Shown here: piece after piece, positions 6,846 to 8,995 of the stretch
Layout: each line of letters begins with the position of its first letter
How positions within the stretch are numbered: the stretch's first letter is position 1
Position numbers and translations under genes: made by a program
The notes under the pieces: model-generated
The model's input: the letters and a program-made list of their open reading frames with translations, nothing else
Told to the model about the DNA's origin: nothing
Databases searched by the model: none
DNA from: Methanobacteriota archaeon
GTDB taxonomy: Archaea; Thermoplasmatota; Poseidoniia; Poseidoniales; Poseidoniaceae
Direction of reading: 5' to 3'
Assembly (NCBI GenBank): GCA_002726395.1
Contig: PBTA01000046.1
Span: forward strand, 1 to 8,995
Length of the DNA: 8,995 nt

Positions 6846-7469
6846 ATGACCCATTTTGTTGACCAACATATAATGGGAGTCGCAAAAACCGTCCGTAATC
6901 ATCCAAAGTGGTCAAGATTAGTTGAGTTGGTGAAGGACTTGGCTTTTATCGATGGCGGAGATGATAATGCGTTTACTCTAGCCAGCGGCAGAAATTCTCG
7001 CTGGTTTTTCGATACAAAACCCGTTATGATGCACCCTGAGGCATGTCATTTATTGGGCGAATTACTAAATTTGCGGATGGATGAAATGGGTGCTGATTTC
7101 GTTGGTGGCCTAGAGTTGGGAGCGGTGCCGCTGACTGCTATTGCCGTTGCAATGTCGGATAAAAAGTCACCAAGGCGCGGCTTCATGGTTAGAAAAGAAC
7201 CGAAAGGACGGGGGGGAAGGAAAACCAATAATCCACCAGGTATCGAGGGCTCTTCTCTTGCCTCAGGCGGCAACATTGTGATAGTAGAAGACGTTACAAC
7301 CACAGGCGGTTCTGCAATAAAAGCAGTAGACCGAATACACAATGATACCGATTGTAAAGTAATAGGCGTGATTAGTATTGTTGACCGAGAAGAGGGCGCG
7401 GAGCAAGCGTTTGCCGCGGCAGGAATTCATTTTGAGAGCCTGATGGCCCGTAGCGATGTTGCCCAATGA
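6846..7469 (+). CDS. pyrE: Orotate phosphoribosyltransferase
   Basis: PyrE converts orotate and PRPP to OMP and pyrophosphate in de novo pyrimidine synthesis. The product is 207 aa from the ATG at 6846, close to the 213 aa of E. coli PyrE. Visible features are FTLASGRNSRWFFDTKPV (43-60), GLELGAVPL (88-96), the flexible catalytic loop VRKEPKGRGGRK (115-126), the PRPP-binding signature VIVEDVTTTGGSA (145-157), and VDREEGAEQAFAAAGIHFES (179-198), all in the family order. The loop has Arg (R122) where bacterial enzymes such as Salmonella OPRTase have His105; the Lys residues equivalent to K100 and K103 are kept. Start choice is open: TTG at 6831, ATG at 6846 and ATG at 6873 are in frame, and homology would be satisfied by the last (198 aa). 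It overlaps nothing and is followed after 8 bp by the methyltransferase gene, so the two probably share one transcript. Confidence 0.93.
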   Translation: MTHFVDQHIMGVAKTVRNHPKWSRLVELVKDLAFIDGGDDNAFTLASGRNSRWFFDTKPVMMHPEACHLLGELLNLRMDEMGADFVGGLELGAVPLTAIAVAMSDKKSPRRGFMVRKEPKGRGGRKTNNPPGIEGSSLASGGNIVIVEDVTTTGGSAIKAVDRIHNDTDCKVIGVISIVDREEGAEQAFAAAGIHFESLMARSDVAQ

Positions 7470-7472
7470 GGG
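7468..7472 (+). promoter_or_regulatory. Shine-Dalgarno for the methyltransferase gene, overlapping the pyrE stop
   Basis: GAGGG matches the 16S anti-Shine-Dalgarno core and ends 5 bp before the ATG at 7478. It overlaps the pyrE TGA (7467-7469), which supports translational coupling in a pyrE-methyltransferase operon and supports this start codon. Confidence 0.6.
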
Positions 7473-7477
7473 ATTAA

Positions 7478-8764
7478 ATGGCTCAAATATTCGAACCACT
7501 TTCGACTCCTAGCGACGGTCTGTTTGAAAATAACCCAGACAAGACCTCAGTTGAAAAATTCCGCTTTTTTCACGCAGATGAAGGCAAGCCGCTGGCAACG
7601 CCATGGCAAGTAGCCCTGTCACGTGCATTGATTCTTCAACGCTATAACTTGGGTCAGGGGATTATTCTAGACCCCGCCTGCGGCAGTGGCATTCAAATCG
7701 CCGCTTATTCTGAAATATTACGAAGACCAATCGTTGGAATTGAACTAAATGTTGAGCGAGCTAGAGCAAGTGCTGTAAATTTTCGAACCGTCTTTACTGA
7801 GCGAGGCGATGCTTCAATCGAGCGTCTAAAAAATAGCAAAATAATCGCTGGCGATGGCACCAAGGGGGAAGAAATAATTAAGCTACTAGGCCAGAACAAT
7901 ACCGAACTAAAGATTGCTCTACTGCACCTAGACCCTGCTCGTCCACGCAATAGTAGAGAACATTCACTTAGTGAAATGGCCCCAAAGTTACAAGATGTTT
8001 TTGCAGGATGGCAAGATTATCTTCTTACTAGTCCAAACGGGCCGCCAATTTTACTGGATTTATCCCCGCGGCTTTCCAATGAACAAATGCTTGAGGTAGA
8101 AGCACTTGTTGAACAGTTCTGGCCAAATTCTAACAAAACATGGACCTGGACTTCAAGGGGCAAGGGGAGGGTAGACCGACTTGCTCTTTGGATAGGACCT
8201 ATTGCCGAGCCGGGAATTTCTAGGCGGTTTGTCAGAATCCCGCCGGACCCTAAGCAGCCACCATATGAGATGTTAGGCGGGCAACCATTGCAACTTGAAA
8301 CAAAACAATTGATAGTCAACGATAGGGTTCCAAAAAGAGGCGAATTCGTCTCAGTCATAGACTCTGCTTTAGTTGAATCAGGTATGGCAGAAGATTGGCT
8401 TGAATCGCTAAACATTGGTGAAGAATACGCATGGGCAGCGGTTACTGGCAGAAGACCGACAATATATCATGCAAAAAAACTCAATAACATTCCGCTAGGA
8501 AGTGAAATCCTAGTCCAATGCACCGGTAAAATCGTTGACCTAATTCACCGTGATTTAACCTTGGAAACGGTTGACTCATTTGTTGAGATTTGCTTAACCA
8601 ACGACATCAAGAAATTAACGATACGGGCTAATCTTCCGCCGGAATTACATCCCAAATTACAGGGTTCTTTTGATCGGCAGTTAGCCAAGCGACATGGGTC
8701 AAGAGAAGCCTTTCTACTCAAGCGACCAAATCAGGCAACATTTTTGCTGTGTATAACCTCGTAA
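7478..8764 (+). CDS. Class I SAM-dependent methyltransferase with THUMP-like C-terminus
   Basis: A 428-residue Rossmann-fold methyltransferase. Motif I is ILDPACGSGIQIAAYSEI (63-80), followed by the acidic residue of beta 2 in VGIELN (86-91, Glu89). Motif IV is LHLDPARP (149-156), and LLDLSPRLS (192-200) and VDRLALWIGP (232-241) follow. The LDPAR signature, the later SP.LS and LALW.G strands, and a C-terminal region about 335-428 (SEILVQC, KKLTIRANLPPEL, then a terminal ATFLLCI strand) fit the family annotated as class I methyltransferase with a THUMP-like domain. THUMP and THUMP-like domains are usually linked to RNA binding, so an RNA substrate is a reasonable guess, but the substrate is not known from the sequence. 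The DPAR motif differs from the N/DPPY of amino-group DNA methylases. There is no signal peptide or membrane segment. It sits 8 bp after pyrE with a good ribosome site. Confidence in the fold is high and in the subfamily moderate. Confidence 0.85.
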   Translation: MAQIFEPLSTPSDGLFENNPDKTSVEKFRFFHADEGKPLATPWQVALSRALILQRYNLGQGIILDPACGSGIQIAAYSEILRRPIVGIELNVERARASAVNFRTVFTERGDASIERLKNSKIIAGDGTKGEEIIKLLGQNNTELKIALLHLDPARPRNSREHSLSEMAPKLQDVFAGWQDYLLTSPNGPPILLDLSPRLSNEQMLEVEALVEQFWPNSNKTWTWTSRGKGRVDRLALWIGPIAEPGISRRFVRIPPDPKQPPYEMLGGQPLQLETKQLIVNDRVPKRGEFVSVIDSALVESGMAEDWLESLNIGEEYAWAAVTGRRPTIYHAKKLNNIPLGSEILVQCTGKIVDLIHRDLTLETVDSFVEICLTNDIKKLTIRANLPPELHPKLQGSFDRQLAKRHGSREAFLLKRPNQATFLLCITS

Positions 8765-8798
8765 TTTTCTTGAAATTGTCATTATTTTGAATTTTAAA
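8765..8798 (+). terminator. T-rich putative terminator after the pyrE operon
   Basis: Directly after the methyltransferase stop there are three T runs (8765-8768, 8785-8788 and 8792-8795) without a strong preceding hairpin. Archaeal polymerases can stop at oligo-T tracts alone. The tract lies before an independent ribosomal operon, where termination would be expected. The last T run, in ttttaaaa (8792-8799), could instead be a TATA element for rps13. Confidence 0.3.
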
Positions 8799-8800
8799 AA

Positions 8801-8839
8801 CCTACCTCCGTATCGCGGTCTTGATATATGGGAGGTTGG
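8801..8839. repeat. Inverted repeat flanking the rps13 TATA-like box
   Basis: CCTACCTCC at 8801-8809 and GGAGGTTGG at 8831-8839 pair at 8 of 9 positions (one T-T mismatch), leaving a 21-base loop. The TATA-like sequence gatatat lies in the loop next to the right arm. The element may be an operator around the promoter or, if transcription starts upstream, a leader hairpin. Confidence 0.5.
8823..8829 (+). promoter_or_regulatory. Putative TATA box for the rps13 operon
   Basis: The sequence gatatat (in cttgatatatggg) predicts a transcript start about 25 bp downstream, near 8850-8855. That would leave a leader of about 30-35 bases carrying the Shine-Dalgarno site. The run ttttaaaa at 8792-8799 is an alternative that would give a longer leader. 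Confidence 0.4.
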
Positions 8840-8872
8840 TCGGGAACTTGCTTGACACTATGTGTAAGCATC

Positions 8873-8879
8873 AAGGTGA
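8873..8879 (+). promoter_or_regulatory. Shine-Dalgarno for rps13
   Basis: AAGGTGA matches the archaeal ribosome-binding consensus (GGTGA core) and ends 6 bp before the ATG at 8886, which fixes the start of rps13. Confidence 0.7.
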
Positions 8880-8885
8880 ATCAAA

Positions 8886-8995
8886 ATGGCACAATCGAAA
8901 ACCGAAGACTTAGGTGAAGATTTTTCTTACATACTTCGTATGGCAGATACCGATATCGATGGTCTAAAACCGCTGGCTACAGCGCTAACTGCTGT
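8886..8995 (+). CDS. rps13: Small ribosomal subunit protein uS13, N-terminal part (3' partial)
   Basis: The window ends after 36 full codons. Following a short polar N-terminal extension (MAQSKTEDLGED), FSYILRMADTDIDGLKPL and ATALTA match the first strand and helix of archaeal/eukaryotic uS13, whose typical form is F.HIVRI..TDLDG.K.V.YALT followed by KGIG. uS13 sits in the head of the 30S subunit and contacts P-site tRNA and the inter-subunit bridge. In Archaea this gene normally begins a cluster with S4, S11 and RNA polymerase subunit D, so those genes are expected just beyond the window. The start is supported by a well-spaced Shine-Dalgarno site. The N-terminal extension is slightly longer than in many Euryarchaeota. 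Confidence 0.88.
   Translation, partial: MAQSKTEDLGEDFSYILRMADTDIDGLKPLATALTA

Noticed and set aside
8017..8415. 132-codon minus-strand open frame inside the methyltransferase
   Set aside because: It is antisense to a convincing gene and resembles no family. It is a shadow frame.
8860..8913. Short upstream open frame beginning ATG TGT AAG, overlapping the rps13 start
   Set aside because: It has no Shine-Dalgarno site at the right spacing and a composition expected by chance. The rps13 start has a clear site of its own.
1..8995. Mobile elements, CRISPR arrays, tRNA or rRNA genes, defence or biosynthetic clusters
   Set aside because: No transposase, regularly spaced repeats, RNA gene signatures or typical defence proteins were seen. 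The genes are mainly conserved housekeeping functions.

Overview
The window looks like a piece of a marine planktonic euryarchaeal genome, most likely Marine Group II (Poseidoniales, Thermoplasmatota) or a close relative. Three genes support Archaea: the large subunit of the euryarchaeal D-family DNA polymerase (DP2), an archaeal-type ribosomal protein uS13 start, and archaeal-style A/T-rich promoter elements upstream of several starts. The group assignment is an inference from gene content and style (acidic-linker surface proteins, cyclophilin, class II fumarase, moderate base composition judged by eye). It was not computed.

Layout from left to right: (1) the C-terminal end of a membrane-anchored surface protein with an Asp/Pro repeat linker, one membrane helix and a cytoplasmic tail; (2) a compact cytoplasmic cyclophilin; (3) a short intergenic stretch with two palindromes and a TATA-like element, then a class II fumarase carrying an unusual N-terminal ribbon-helix-helix-like domain; (4) on the opposite strand, the complete intein-free DP2 gene, about 4.1 kb, whose stop codon directly abuts the fumarase stop; (5) a divergent promoter region of about 120 bp; (6) pyrE (orotate phosphoribosyltransferase) followed after 8 bp by a SAM-dependent methyltransferase of the THUMP-like type; (7) a T-rich spacer with an inverted repeat and a TATA-like box, then the first 36 codons of rps13, which usually opens the archaeal S13-S4-S11-RpoD cluster.

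Most of the window is core housekeeping: protein folding, TCA cycle, replication, pyrimidine synthesis, RNA modification or related methylation, and translation. No mobile element, CRISPR array, tRNA or rRNA was seen. I did not find a new multi-gene system. The most unusual item is the DNA-binding-like domain fused to fumarase, with palindromes directly in front of its own start codon, which raises the possibility of an autoregulating or DNA-associated metabolic enzyme. The pyrE-methyltransferase pair is the next most interesting because the methyltransferase substrate is unknown.
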